The position numbers and the translations under genes were made by a program. From positions 1,612,001 to 1,676,000 of the forward strand of contig JAKZAN010000004.1 in NCBI GenBank assembly GCA_023053545.1: a DNA stretch of 64,000 bases. The letters run 5' to 3'. Every line of letters begins with the position of its first letter. Position 1 is the stretch's first letter. This DNA is from Lepidurus packardi. Lineage: Eukaryota > Arthropoda > Branchiopoda > Notostraca > Triopsidae. The notes under the pieces are model-generated. The model worked only from the letters and a program-made list of their open reading frames with translations, was not told where the DNA came from and ran no database searches. Shown in pieces: positions 38,501-49,034 of the stretch.

Positions 38501-40646
38501 ATACTTGCAAAAATTGCAGAGAATGCACAGAAAAGTACTTTCACATCGCTGGCAAATTTTAGCGTAAATTGGTAAAGAAAATTTAAATCTTGCCTGTAAT
38601 CACCTCCATCCGTGAGCTGCCGAAGAGAGATTCGGAATTCGGAAGGCGACGATAGTTTGAGGATCTCTTGTAAGCGAATCAGACCTTCTTGATCTTCGTA
38701 GAGGATCGTGAATTGCTTCCAGCCCCATGCCCGAACCAAATCTAGATACGCCTGAATAAAAAATAAAAAAATAAAAATTCCGCCAATGATGAAATTCAAC
38801 CTCCAGAACGTGTGCATTACAATGTACGTATACATTCCGATAAAAACAGCACAATGTACATTTTAACGTACATTACATACTCATACTATATTAGATTGCA
38901 TAACGTACATTATATACAGTACTTACAAATGCACGTATTGGAATGTACATAGACACTGTAATGTAAATTTGTTTCGAACATGTATATTGTAGTGTACAGC
39001 ACATTAGTGAAACATTGCTATTTTGTAGCGGTATAATGTGTGCATCTATCTATTTTTTTACCCGTGACAGGGAGGCTGGATGAGGGTGAAGATTGATTGA
39101 AAATGTTTCTCGGCGCCGTCGATAGTCCCATCGCGTTTCTATATGAGGTACCTCTAGCGCATCGCAGATAGATTGTACATGTGACGCGGTTGGATTCGCT
39201 TGGGGACCGAAAACAGACACCACGCCCAGTTTTAAGAGGTAGCATACTGAAAAAAGAAAGAAGAAAATAAAGCAGAAGAAAACCCACCAGACGCAAAACA
39301 AGAATGTTCTTTTGGCGGTTTGCCGGCATTGTCTAAATGTTGACATTTCTTTCATAAGCAACAATATTGGAAGTGGGATAGTGACAGGGATAGAATACTA
39401 CGCCTTACAAGAAAGGCCCATCAGGAGACAGACCGAGACGCCCCTCCCTTGAAGGAAAAGAAAAAGACAAACAAACAAAAAAAGACAAGTGAATTAGCGG
39501 AGAAAACTTTGCGATGTTCCCCAGCGGGGCTCAACAATGCCAGTGACTTGTAAGAAAATCGTATTGATCGGTTTTCTCTTGACGTCAGCTATAAGAGGCT
39601 TTTCACATAGTTGAACGTTGAACCTCTGGTGCCTCTGACCATCTTTAAGGCACACTCCCCCGTATGCCTTACGCTATGCAACGCGGGCTGGCTCGGCAAG
39701 AGGCATGGGCGCTTCAGCAAGGGAAGTTTTTAGAGCAACTTTATAGGCTAAACCTAGTACATATTATGAAAAAACTTCTTAACAGTAAAGCATGTAAATA
39801 CTAATAGGTAATATTCAACGACTGACTTTCGTCTTTTATTTCATAGTAAATTAGTCATTTATAGAGAGAGATGGGTATAGGCGGTTAAGACAGGGAAGTT
39901 TGAACGCCTTTAGGCCAAGCCTTGTTGCATATTTATAAAATACCTTTGAACACTAAAACAGATCATACTAATAGGTAGTGCACAGAGCCTAATTTTCTCT
40001 CTTTAACTCCATAACCAATTAGTAATTTACAGATTAAGATGATCCCCAAAATAAATTAATTTCCAACTATATGAAATACGCTAGCTAAAAAAAGTTTCTT
40101 TCGGTAGTGCACTTCCTATTGGCAAAAGAAAATATATGGCGCAAATTTGCATGTGAAAAGGAAAATCGATTCCCGATTTTTGCCTTTTGCATCCTGTGAA
40201 TCGCCAATGCAATGCAATGTCGACCCAATTCTTGCCTCTAATAATCTCCAAGGTCTATAATTTTACTATAAAGAACTTGCACTATTTACCTTTTTTTGTT
40301 GCATGAAAGGAGTCATACGGGTTCAGCTTATCGATGTGGGCAACGAGGCGCGATCTGGGTAAGATATGCCTGAAAGTACTGATTCGTTCGACGGCGGCAC
40401 GAAAGGCCCACTCCATGGACGGATCCGAGTTTTCATCGAATAAAGCACCTTTTTTATGAGTTACAAATTTTTAACAATTGTAATACTTCGAGGAAAATCA
40501 CTGATTTTTTAAAAATATTATACTTTTTAATAATGATTACTGTTATAATAGTAATTTTTTTTACCGATTCGGATGGTATCCGGAAGGGTCAGACATGATC
40601 CTATGCATAGACATAGCAAATACACATTACTAGAATATCCTTTCAT
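32569..40646 (-). CDS. Ionotropic glutamate receptor, kainate type
   Basis: Seventeen exons, all in phase, 893 aa: 40565-40646, 40290-40448, 39062-39246, 38594-38751, 37709-37850, 37381-37548, 37134-37286, 36839-37057, 36541-36747, 35937-36021, 35738-35876, 35536-35636, 35399-35435, 34489-34687, 34110-34341, 33936-34051, 32569-32868. This is a plasma-membrane, glutamate-gated cation channel. A signal peptide ([14 protein letters not shown]...) precedes the amino-terminal domain ([30 protein letters not shown]). S1 has [10 protein letters not shown] and [20 protein letters not shown]1 is [19 protein letters not shown]; the pore loop [12 protein letters not shown] has Gln at the Q/R site; TM3 has the gating motif [10 protein letters not shown]2 has [13 protein letters not shown]4 is [17 protein letters not shown]. 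Two introns (after 38594 and 33936) use GC donors. The last intron is ~1.07 kb of repeats. Confidence 0.96.
32990..33880 (+). repeat. Tandem copies of a ~375-bp dispersed repeat in the last kainate-receptor intron
   Basis: Units at about 32990-33360 and 33362-33740 share gcgcagtgtttgcatgagtg, gaacgcgcattcgc, gagattttgcgtattttcc and ttttaacgtaagagtg. A third, 3'-only copy runs 33795-33880. Other copies lie at 36090-36500 and 37915-38345 in the same orientation. Confidence 0.85.
36090..36500 (+). repeat. Dispersed repeat, two partial copies in a kainate-receptor intron
   Basis: Two head fragments (atgagcgcgcattgcttctgcgca, actcaatttacatgcagttttt; then cacgagcatggcttctgc, actcaatttgcatgtagtttttt) and a tail (ccatgctaccgtttacg...agcaagctaagc). 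Confidence 0.7.
37915..38345 (+). repeat. Dispersed repeat, long copy in a kainate-receptor intron
   Basis: Head gcgcatagtgcattgtgtag and gaacgcgcatcgcttctgcgca; tail attactgtcaagatttt...gattctgctttccacgtgctatag. Confidence 0.75.
38860..39005. repeat. Degenerate ACGTACATT/TGTACA-rich tract
   Basis: About ten spaced variants of (a)cgtacatt and aatgtaca between exons 3 and 4 of the kainate receptor. Confidence 0.5.
39720..40035. repeat. Two ~165-bp degenerate direct repeats
   Basis: gggaagttttt...ggctaaacctagtacatatt...atactaataggta...ttagtcattta and gggaagtttga...ggccaagccttgttgcatat...atactaataggta...ttagtaattta. Related sequence occurs at 6020-6180. Confidence 0.55.
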
Positions 40647-40659
40647 TGTAAAAGAGGAG

Positions 40660-42970
40660 TCGAAGTCTTTATGGGCACCACATATTCCAAAATGATCGAG
40701 ATGTTTTGAGTTATTTTTTTGTTATTTCTGGAGGAAGAAAAAACTGCATGTACACACTGAACGCTAGCTGCGATCCCACTGTCAAGGAAGCGAGGTTTTC
40801 TGCAGCAGAAAATCCCACGAAACAGAACCTGTTACTAAAAATAGCGCGCCGTCTATACCAAAGCAGTGATAAACTATACCAAATGAACGCGTAATGTCCT
40901 TTGTCTTGGTCATGGGGCTGGATAGAATTTAACTCCTTCACTTGAAAGAGTGACAGACAAAAAGGAAAGAGGTGCAAAGGATCCAGTTCCTTTTGGCAGA
41001 GCTGCAAAAGATCTATCTTTGAAATTTAGCCTGACACATAGTGTAAAAGTTCTGGTTTTACTTGTGTGACTATAGATGATTACAAAACGGCAAAAAGGAG
41101 CCTTGCTTACAAAAAAGTGAACTTTTTTAAGGATCTTTCTTTATTAAAAAAATAAAGATAATCTGATTCCTTAGGAAGTAAGTGAGACCGAAAAGATCAT
41201 AGTGGAAGTCAATGAGCGATTGTATAGCTTAGAGTTTAAAAAAGGGTTACAGCCAGTGCAATTACTGCCAAGAACCAGCCTTTGTTTGCTGCAGCACCTG
41301 CTGTTCACAAATAACGACTTTTACAACCCCACGGTTTACGTACTGTAGCTGAGTAAGTACGTGACATAAATCTGTACCGTGGACAACTCGGCGAAAACAA
41401 CCGTTCCAAAAGTTACAAACTATCAGTGAGCTGTCTAATTTCGTTCAGTTTAATTACTTTCGATATTATAAACCTTAAGAAATGCCGTTTTTTTACATAG
41501 TTGTATAACTTATAATTTGACAATATTTAACAATATCATTCAAAAAACAATAAAATATCATTCAATATCAACAAGATACTGTATCATTAAAAAATCCATT
41601 CATTGAATTCATTAAATTCAAATTCATTCATTTGTCATTCAAAAAACAAATTCAAAATTCATTCAAAATATCATTGCAATATCATTCAAAAAACCCTTAT
41701 ACATTCAAATATTTCTATAAAGGTTAAACAGTTATTCTATAAATTTTTGTTAAAAAGATTGATCTAAAGCTTTTAGCACTGTACGATAGATGGTGAGAAT
41801 AACCTTTACGTTTAATAGAATAACGGTATTATTTTAGGAAATACCATACGTACATTACACTGAATGCGGAAGAAGTGAAGTATCAGTAGCGTTTTAAGTA
41901 GTGAATTCAGCCATAAAGGGAAGAGTGATGTTTAGGGAAGGATGTCGAAGAATAGATAACAATCAGCATACAAAAGCCGAACGACATTTATACTAGTACT
42001 GAACTATTCTAGAACGAGCTTCCGCCGAAAAAATTCCGAATTTATGAGTGTCTAAAAAGCACAGTTTCGGATTGCCTGTCCTGGAAGCCGTATAATATGG
42101 CAAATACAACATCGCCGTGATGCATTTGACGCCATAACAAAACATTCCTAAGAAGCCGGTATACACCCTTAATAACTATCGTGAAGCGACGTTAGATGGC
42201 GTGAGAGGCACGTGAAAGGAGTGTGGACAGCAGAGTTGAGTGGGACTACCGAAGACGGTGGCAGCAATTGTGCGAGCGTGCAAATTTTGATAATTGCGAA
42301 TAGAAAAGCTGAAGTTCCCAGCGTTTCATTGATTCCTGCATTGTATCATTAAACTTATACAAACTCCCTATTTTTAATCAGCGTAATCGCAACTTACGCT
42401 ACACTATAACGCAACCGCCGTTGTTAAGATTTCTTAAATTAGAACGTTACTTACAATATGCGCTTTGTTTTAATGATTTGCAGGTACATGAACAAATGTT
42501 AGAGGATGAAGGTTTCACTAAGTTATGTGATATTCGGACGCTGAGAAAAACTACATAATGAAGCACCTAATAACTAGGCTAGACGGGACGCTAAAGACCG
42601 TTAATTTGTAAAGTGCTCAACAAGTCACAGGACGGGGAATAGTTAATGGGTGTACAGGTGAAAAACTGAAAGTTCATTTTCATTAAGCTTAAGCCTATAT
42701 TTAAGGCTATACCTTCACATATTTTCTGCCAAAAAGTCTGTTTCCTGCGCTTTCATATCAAAAAGTATTTTCCAACGACAGAGGTCCATTCCATTCGAAC
42801 TTAAAGGGGTTGTAACAACTTTCTCAATTGTAAAACTCTGGCAATTGTCAACAGTTGACGTTATTGTTTCCAGACGACTCACTTAAATGCCTTTAACTCA
42901 GGTAGAAAGATTAACTCGGATTTGACGATTATTAACTTGTCCCGTCTAGCCGCTGAGTTCCGAAATTAGC
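40660..42970. other. Intergenic, no gene seen
   Basis: About 2.3 kb between the kainate receptor start and Gemin8. It includes a low-complexity stretch at 41500-41720 built of atatcattcaaaaaac-like repeats. No coding exon recognised. Confidence 0.5.
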
Positions 42971-43081
42971 GATTTGAACTGGGTTCGCCTCTTGAGTTCG
43001 CTGTTCGCCATGCGCTTTTTACCAAGCCATCTAACTTGTTTATTTTGGGAGTTCTGTGTACACGACAAGGCGCACACAACA

Positions 43082-43806
43082 ATGACAAATGAAACCGTAA
43101 AAGTCAAAGTAGAATCAGCGGAAAACGAGAACATACCGTGGTTTTCTCAGACGCAGTTTGCTAATTATTGGGAAAGTTACTATAAAGCGCAGTCCTGGCG
43201 CCTCCATCAAGAAATTGCATATTGGAAAGCCAAAGCTATCGGTTCAGATTTCCAAATTCAACAATTGGAACAACTGTCAAGGTGTCCCCACTTCATAAGT
43301 ACAGTTACAGCTGATGAAGAAAGAGAAGACGAAACATATGATTTTCAAAACACGTTATCAGGTATTTAAATTTAAATAGGGGTTAGAGAATTTTATCATG
43401 AATTATTGTGCTTATTAGGAGAGATTGAGATGGAAATTACTGATGAAATGATGGAATTTCTTGAAAAGTCTGCCCGACATAAAGAGGAACGCGATAAAGA
43501 CCGAGAAGAGATATCCAAACGAGAAGCTCAAGAAAGTATAGTTTCCCCCTTAATTTTTGTCTTTGTTTCATTAATTACGTACTATTTATTTTATTCAATA
43601 ATGGTTTAGGGTTGGATGAATGTAAGCTCCCTGAGGATGATTCAGCAATTAAGGAAGAAAGATTAACTAAACTATATGGAGAACATGCTCCAACTGTTAA
43701 CGCTATGGAAATGGCGATTCACGTTACTTTCAAGCGTCATTGCGCTATCCGACAACCAAAACTATGGCCAAACATACCTCTGCGATTTCCCTCGACCGGA
43801 CAATAA
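43082..43806 (+). CDS. GEMIN8: Gem-associated protein 8 (SMN complex)
   Basis: Exons 43082-43361, 43419-43535 and 43610-43806; phases fit, 197 aa, a little shorter than human (242). In the SMN complex Gemin8 links Gemin6/7 to SMN during snRNP assembly. The family's two conserved ends are present: near the N terminus WFSQTQFANYWESYYKAQSW (human has [20 protein letters not shown]), then MEITDEMMEFLEKSARHKEE, and at the C terminus LTKLYGEHAPTVNAMEMAIH and RHCAIRQPKLWPNIPLRF. The variable middle of the vertebrate protein is shortened. Start chosen at MTNETVKVK; an upstream in-frame ATG at 43011 would add 24 residues and is less likely. Confidence 0.9.
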
Positions 43807-43809
43807 TTT

Positions 43810-44485
43810 TGTACCACAGTCTTTGTCTCTGTCCCTTTCTATACACATATGTATATCTAAATCGTTTTTTTTTTCAGTTACAGCTTTTAAAAAAGTATCA
43901 TTCGTATCCTTATGCGACATTTTAAAAGTATTTTTTTTTAATTTGTACTTAAAACCAGTATGCTAAATACAAGGCCAAAATCTGTAAAAAGAAGTTTTGT
44001 TCTTTGAAGAAACTTGTAACAAATTGTATACTCATGTTGAACGCAATGCGACGCAAAGGCTTCAACTAATCGAGTTCTACCCAGAAACAAGCAGAATTCT
44101 GACATTGTGAAGCTTAAGGAATCAACAGATAGAGGACAGCCATTCGTTAGTAATTTGCATATGAAATCACCTCAACTTCAACATAGCAATAGTAAATGAT
44201 TCCCAATTTTTTAGCCTAGATGTTAGCACTAGCCTAGGGCGCTGTAACTTATACCCCTGAAGCATTTTTGTACAAAAAATGAACCTAAACTCATCAGATC
44301 GATAAGTTTTTCATATGTAGCACAATTCAAGGAAAATCAGTCCTTTTACATGGTAAAGCATAGGGAATTGTATAAAAAATTTGTGGACTTCCTGTGTTCA
44401 CTACATTATGCTTGTGCGGAATACTAGTAATTTTAACGTTGTTCCAGTATTCCATGTTAGGAAATTCCTAAACGAATGAAGTACA
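43810..44485. other. Intergenic, no gene seen
   Basis: AT-rich, with a T-run at 43867. Nothing recognisable. Confidence 0.5.
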
Positions 44486-44489
44486 CTGA

Positions 44490-44640
44490 CCAGCGGATGG
44501 CAAGTGCAATGCCTTGACGGAGCAAGGCCCTTGTTCCCTCTCCAATTGGCTGATGTTAGATCGCGAAACTGAGAAACGTATTTGCAAGGAGAGGCCATGT
44601 CATGAATATGAGGTACTTTTCAGGGCCGTCTTAACACCTA
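44490..44640 (+). pseudogene. Fragment of the secreted Cys-rich (DUF4789-like) family
   Basis: In one frame: ADGKCNALTEQGPCSLSNWL then MLDRETEKRICKERPCHEYE, clearly the first module of the genes at 45771 and 51141, then similarity stops. No signal peptide or other modules. Confidence 0.85.
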
Positions 44641-44889
44641 TGAGCCCCTGGGCTAAGTTTCAAAATAGGCCTTTAAACTTGTTCAAGTATTTTCATAATT
44701 AAGTTTTTTTGCTCCATGGCCAAAAGCAGTGATGTACTAACGCTACGAGTCTCGGCTAATGGCTTTACGGAAAACGTCGATATAGCTTATTAATTTTGGA
44801 TTCGAGTAGTACCATATATTGTCATAATCTTGTATAGATTCCCAAATTCTCACCCCACCCCCATTTTTTTGTCTCCCTTCCCCTACCCT

Positions 44890-45010
44890 TTACAAATGAA
44901 AGTCATTTTCACTTCGAAAGTGAAAATGACATCCTGGTGGTCACAAGGTTTACATTTATCACAAGCGGTATAAAAAGGGACTTAATTGTAAAGTGTAGTT
45001 AGTGAGTCCT
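44890..45010 (+). promoter_or_regulatory. Conserved promoter-like block with palindrome and TATA box
   Basis: A palindrome with 13-bp arms (44902-44930, gtcattttcactt / aagtgaaaatgac) is followed 38 bp later by tataaaaag (44969-44977). The block is repeated at 60131-60215, where the TATA is changed to gtaaaaaag and the palindrome has two mismatches. The spacing fits a core promoter with start near 45000, perhaps with a 5' UTR intron before ATG 45771. Inference. Confidence 0.45.
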
Positions 45011-45127
45011 TTGCAAGGAGAGTTTGAGTAAAAGAAAATATAGCTAAATTTAACCAAAACAATATGTCGTAACAGTATGCTACAAGATTCGTCCAAAGGA
45101 ATTAATACCACAGTCCTAAGTCGAAGC

Positions 45128-45276
45128 CTCTGCACTCAAAAACAGAGCCAACAGGTTTTTCGCTGTTGGGATAAAGGACAAGCGATATACATATTCCAAC
45201 ACCACTTAAATACCAACTATTTAGTACGCCAATCTCAACAGCGAAAAACCTGTTGGCTCTGTTTTTGAATGCAGAG
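45128..45276. repeat. Inverted repeat, 46-bp arms, 57-bp loop
   Basis: 45128-45173 (ctctgcactcaaaaacagag, ccaacaggtttttcgctgtt) and 45231-45276 are reverse complements with two mismatches. Single copies of this sequence lie upstream of the other array members (50615-50665, 59160-59215, 60470-60490, 63945-63995). Confidence 0.9.
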
Positions 45277-45589
45277 TGCCCTTGGGCAATCCGGAGTAGA
45301 AACTTTACAATAGTTGTTCTTGCGAAACCGCACAGTACAAAGAGTGCTTCACAAGTTCCTAGTAATTTCCTGCATTTAAAGAGCAAGCGCAAATAGTTGG
45401 AAAGCCCGTTGATTACTTTGCCATCTGATTATTGTCGTTTATTACGGTTTTAGCTTCTTTTGGTTACAAAAGAAGTAAAAAAACACACGGGAAGACAACG
45501 GTTTCGCCACCCACGAGTTTTGGGTATTTGACTCTTGACTACTTCTTCCAGGAAGGGAAACCGAGTTGATAGATCTCCTTGTTGGGTAA

Positions 45590-45770
45590 GTTGTCCATGA
45601 ATTGGAATCTTGTATCTACAAGAGTGGTATGAACACGTGTAGACGATCTTTTTCTTCGTTTACCTGGAAAAAGACACCGTACCTGTGGTTCCCAGAAGGA
45701 TAAAAAGCTTTGAAGAAAAGCTGCAAAAGTATAATTTAATTTAAATAAAACTTTAATCTCAACAATCGAA
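45590..45770 (+). promoter_or_regulatory. Proximal upstream block of Cys-rich gene 1
   Basis: Nearly identical to 50960-51140 before gene 2: acacgtgtaga (E-box-like), ttttcttcgtttacctggaa, accgtacctgtggttcccag, ggataaaaagctttgaagaa and the leader up to ATG. A decayed third copy lies at 49536-49605. The identity of leader and proximal sequence suggests shared transcription. Confidence 0.55.
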
Positions 45771-46595
45771 ATGCTTTGCGCTAAGGTGGTCAATGTACTT
45801 CTGTCGGTACTGTTTCTATCCGGAAATGTTCGTTCCACGAGTGACAGTTTGGAAGAAGCAAAGACGCATTGCAAACCGGGTCAGTACTGGGATTTGATAG
45901 CCTGCATATGTCGTACTATCCATCCAAAACTTGCAACCGGAATAACAGTACAAGCACGTACTCCACGTAGTGCAGAGGCAGAATGTCAAACGAATGAAGA
46001 ATACTGGTCGGCAGACGGGAAGTGCTATGCCTTGAAAAGCCAAGGACCTTGTTCCGCCTCCAAATGGCTCGTGTTAGACCGCGAAACGAAGAAACCGGTT
46101 TGCAAGGAAAGGCCATGCACTAAATTTGAGGTTCTATGGCCGCCGACAGGAAGGTGCGTGGAAAAGGAAGCCAAAATGTGTCAATCCACTGAGATCCTGA
46201 TGGAAGACAGTTACGGGAATGGCATGTGTCAATGCAAGTTATTGCATGTGTTTTGGGCCTCTTTAAACGCTTGCTACCCGATGTACCGACAGGGTCCCTG
46301 TTCTCCTGGGAACTACGTCGTTCTAAGGAAAGTGTCTTCGAAGTACAAAGCTAAATGCATATACAACGATTGCGAAGTAGATGGAATGGTTCTCTTCAAC
46401 GGTGTTTGCTATGAATTAGATGGTCAGAAGCCGTGTCTAAGCTCTGCTGAGTCTTTATCCGTTAATTCAACTTCGCTAGAATTGGAATGTTTGCTCAATA
46501 CCCGTACAATCATCCATGTCCCACACACAAAATGTAAGCCTGAATTTGGACGGGATCCTAATGGGGATTGTAGGACACGATGGAGAGGGAAATAA
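45771..46595 (+). CDS. Secreted Cys-rich protein, DUF4789-like, gene 1
   Basis: Single exon, 274 aa, ATG at 45771. Residues 1-24 form a signal peptide (MLCAKVVNVLLSVLFLSGNV...). The mature part holds 21 Cys and three tandem modules with a shared core: GKCYALKSQGPC + WLVLDRETKKPVCKERPC; NACYPMYRQGPC + NYVVLRKVSSKYKAKC; GVCYELDGQKPC + SLSVNSTSLELEC. The 'CY..(x)GPC...WLVL' pattern is that of the arthropod DUF4789 domain, whose function is unknown. NST (in SVNSTSL) is a glycosylation sequon. The odd Cys count leaves one Cys unpaired, unlike gene 2. 71% or more of residues match gene 2. Followed by a perfect hairpin at 46626. Confidence 0.8.
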   Translation: MLCAKVVNVLLSVLFLSGNVRSTSDSLEEAKTHCKPGQYWDLIACICRTIHPKLATGITVQARTPRSAEAECQTNEEYWSADGKCYALKSQGPCSASKWLVLDRETKKPVCKERPCTKFEVLWPPTGRCVEKEAKMCQSTEILMEDSYGNGMCQCKLLHVFWASLNACYPMYRQGPCSPGNYVVLRKVSSKYKAKCIYNDCEVDGMVLFNGVCYELDGQKPCLSSAESLSVNSTSLELECLLNTRTIIHVPHTKCKPEFGRDPNGDCRTRWRGK

Positions 46596-46625
46596 TGCAT
46601 GGAGCTCTCTCATCTAATTTCAGTG

Positions 46626-46673
46626 AATAAGCCTACTTATGCCTTAAAAAATTAAGGCATAAGTAGGCTTATT
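46626..46673 (+). other. Perfect 22-bp stem hairpin in the 3' flank of Cys-rich gene 1
   Basis: aataagcctacttatgccttaa (46626-46647), loop aaaa, then its exact reverse complement (46652-46673). It starts 31 bp after the stop codon. At the matching place gene 2 has AATAAA and no stem. Confidence 0.9.
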
Positions 46674-46679
46674 TACAAA

Positions 46680-48235
46680 ATTTCTTGACATCGTTTTCCT
46701 TTTTTTTTTCTCAAGTAATTCGAAAAAACTCATAAACTTCATTTTTCAAACGCGTAAGAAAATCGCATAATTTGTAAAGTGTTTTCTCGTAGACATTGCT
46801 CTGGTGTATTTATTTAAAATTTAACCAGCGTGAGCATCTGCTCTTTGCTTGTCTGTTTATTGTGCAATATATAGACGATCACGTACATTGTATACAAAGA
46901 TTTTTAACTCTAGGGCTAATTATGTGAACTTTGAAATGGTCCTCCATTCTACAAAAATATCTAGAGCACATTTGACAAATGTAGGTTTCTAGTTACGATG
47001 TTTTGTGAAGGAACGATAATTTAAACTTAGTCCCGATCGCTTCATTATTCGAAACCAAAGTCCAACCGGAAAAAATTTATCTTCTAATTTGACTCCAGAC
47101 ACTGATCTTAGCTCACATCCAGGATGCCGAGTGTCAGGTCGGACTTCCAACTTCCCTTCCTGTCACGCAGACCATTTGCTTTTGACCGATCTTTCCCTTT
47201 TGTCTATTGTTTAGCCAATCCAGCTAATCCCAGACCAAACATGTATACACACGTTCTTCCTCTCCTGCTTGGGTCCTTGCCGTTCGCGGTCTCTCGTTAA
47301 TCGCATACGCTCACCCAGTTTTGATTAGATGATGATGTGACTTATTAACGATTTGGACAATTATTGACAAAATGTTCAGACGAATAGCCTTAATAAAAAC
47401 ATATACGGGGTTTTATCGTTCTGCCAAAAACGAATCCACAGCCTCCGCCCAAACATTCAAAACAATTGTATAAGCCCAAAACCGTTTCCTACAGTTGTCT
47501 TGCAAGTTGTTTAAGCGCAGAGGAATCCGCGTTCATATACTCTCATACAAAACACTACACGCCACCTGGGGAAGGCTTAGGGTGCAACAAAATCTAAGAT
47601 TTACGGGAGCTTTGACTTTTAGAAGTTGTTCCTTTAGGCCAACAGTAGACAAGTTTGGCTATATTAGAATATGACGTGTCTTACTTTGAACAGTGTTCTT
47701 AGTGAATTTTTACTTGAAAGTACAGTACGTCGAAAATCGAAGCTCTTGAAGTTACCCCTTTTTTATACCCCGAAAATGTGCAAGGCCGTGACCCTGACAA
47801 AAATTACCTTTGACATTCTCCAGTTAAGCAACATTCTCCAGTTAAGCAACATTCTCCAACAAACATCCGCATTTCCTGCTCTCCCTTGACAGTTTCCCTA
47901 TATTGTGGCACTCGACCTTTCCTGATATCTGATTCGTCCCAGAGTGAACTCTCAAGAAATCCTCGCGTCCCAGGTAAGTTCCTCTTCATCGGAGTGTAGC
48001 GTCTTGTGCATCGTTGTCTTCCACATCTGCTATAGCGTCCTCCGCCGACGTGACCCCTTCACGTTTACCGGCTAGATGTCGCTTCTCCGCCATAAGCTAT
48101 ACGCAACATGTTCTCCAGTTTCGGAACTCGGAGATAAAAGTGACACTGTTGTATTTTATTATTACAAAACGTTTTCCGGAAAAAGAATGACAACTGGGTG
48201 TCAATCGAGTTGAAATTGTTGTTGATGGAAATGCA
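46680..48235. other. Intergenic, no gene seen
   Basis: Contains a short direct repeat (cattctccagttaagcaa, 2.5 copies, 47813-47858) and at 47518-47572 an inverted head fragment of the kainate-intron repeat (gaatccgcgttcatatactc). At 48035-48055 tagcgtcctccgccgacgtga resembles 60748-60768. No coding exon recognised. Confidence 0.5.
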
Positions 48236-48240
48236 TTACG

Positions 48241-48322
48241 TTAGCTTAGGTTAAGTTAGGTTAGGTTAAGTTAGGTTAGCTTAGATTATAGGTTAGGTTA
48301 TAGGTTAGCTTAGGTTAGGTTA
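48241..48322. repeat. Interstitial TTAGG-like tract
   Basis: About 12 degenerate units of (a/t)ggtta, e.g. ttaagttaggttaggttaag. TTAGG is the usual arthropod telomere repeat. Internal location and degeneracy suggest a relic or a transposon-borne tract. Confidence 0.75.
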
Positions 48323-48563
48323 ACGATTCTCATCAATCTTAATGAATCTAAACAAAGTTAACGAATCAATTCTCATCTTTCGTTAATGAGAATCATTAAA
48401 ACTTGCCCTTTCTTTCACTCCACCAGCTGAAAGAATAAAAATTTATTGTTAAAAGTTGACATACTAGTGTCACGTTTGACTTTGTCATACATTACATGTA
48501 TTAGTAACTAATCCGGAGAACGTGTTGGCTATACGGGAAGCCTTGTTTCGACATGCCAATTGA

Positions 48564-49027
48564 CAACTTGGCCTGTCGTGTAAAGTGACGGATCCGTCGG
48601 TCTCCTGAAGGGAGCTGAGGCAAGTTTGACTGAAAAAGGTATCAAGTTCAGACCGAATAACACTTCACACCCCCTGATGGCGGGTGGATGGTGGGTGCGC
48701 CAGATAAACACAAAACGAGCTATTCACTTTATGTTGGCACAAACAAAGAACGTTAGGTTAGGTTAGGTTAGTTTGAGCAATCTCGTAATGTTCTTATCTT
48801 CTTCGGAAGTCTACTTTCATTGTTGTTTTCTTCGTGTTCGCCATGTTCGTTTTCACTAGTCGTCAAATTCATATTGAAAGTAACAAATGGTTTCGATATG
48901 AACAGGTTATAAATCGATTTACAGGGGTGTGAGGAGGTATTCGGTCTGAACTTGATACCTTTTTCAGTCAAATTTGCCTCAGCTCCTAAAGTGACGGATC
49001 CGTCACTTTACACGACAGACCAGGCTG
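48564..49027 (-). mobile_element. MITE-like element with long terminal inverted repeats, copy 2
   Basis: Same element as 16434-16884 in opposite orientation. The ends are caacttggcctgtcgtgta (left) and cgacagaccaggctg (right). The 7-bp target-site duplication CAATTGA is present at 48557-48563 and 49028-49034. The interior open frame (67 codons, TTG-started) differs from copy 1 by a 3-bp in-frame insertion and a few substitutions. It carries ttaggttaggttagtttg. Confidence 0.9.
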
Positions 49028-49034
49028 CAATTGA

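Noticed and set aside
41500-41720. Repeated atatcattcaaaa units considered as a CRISPR-like or satellite array
   Set aside because: Units are irregular in length with no spacers; eukaryotic low-complexity DNA.
40620-43000. tRNA or snRNA genes in the large intergenic gaps
   Set aside because: Scanned by eye for cloverleaf A/B-box patterns; none convincing. A covariance-model search would be needed to exclude them.
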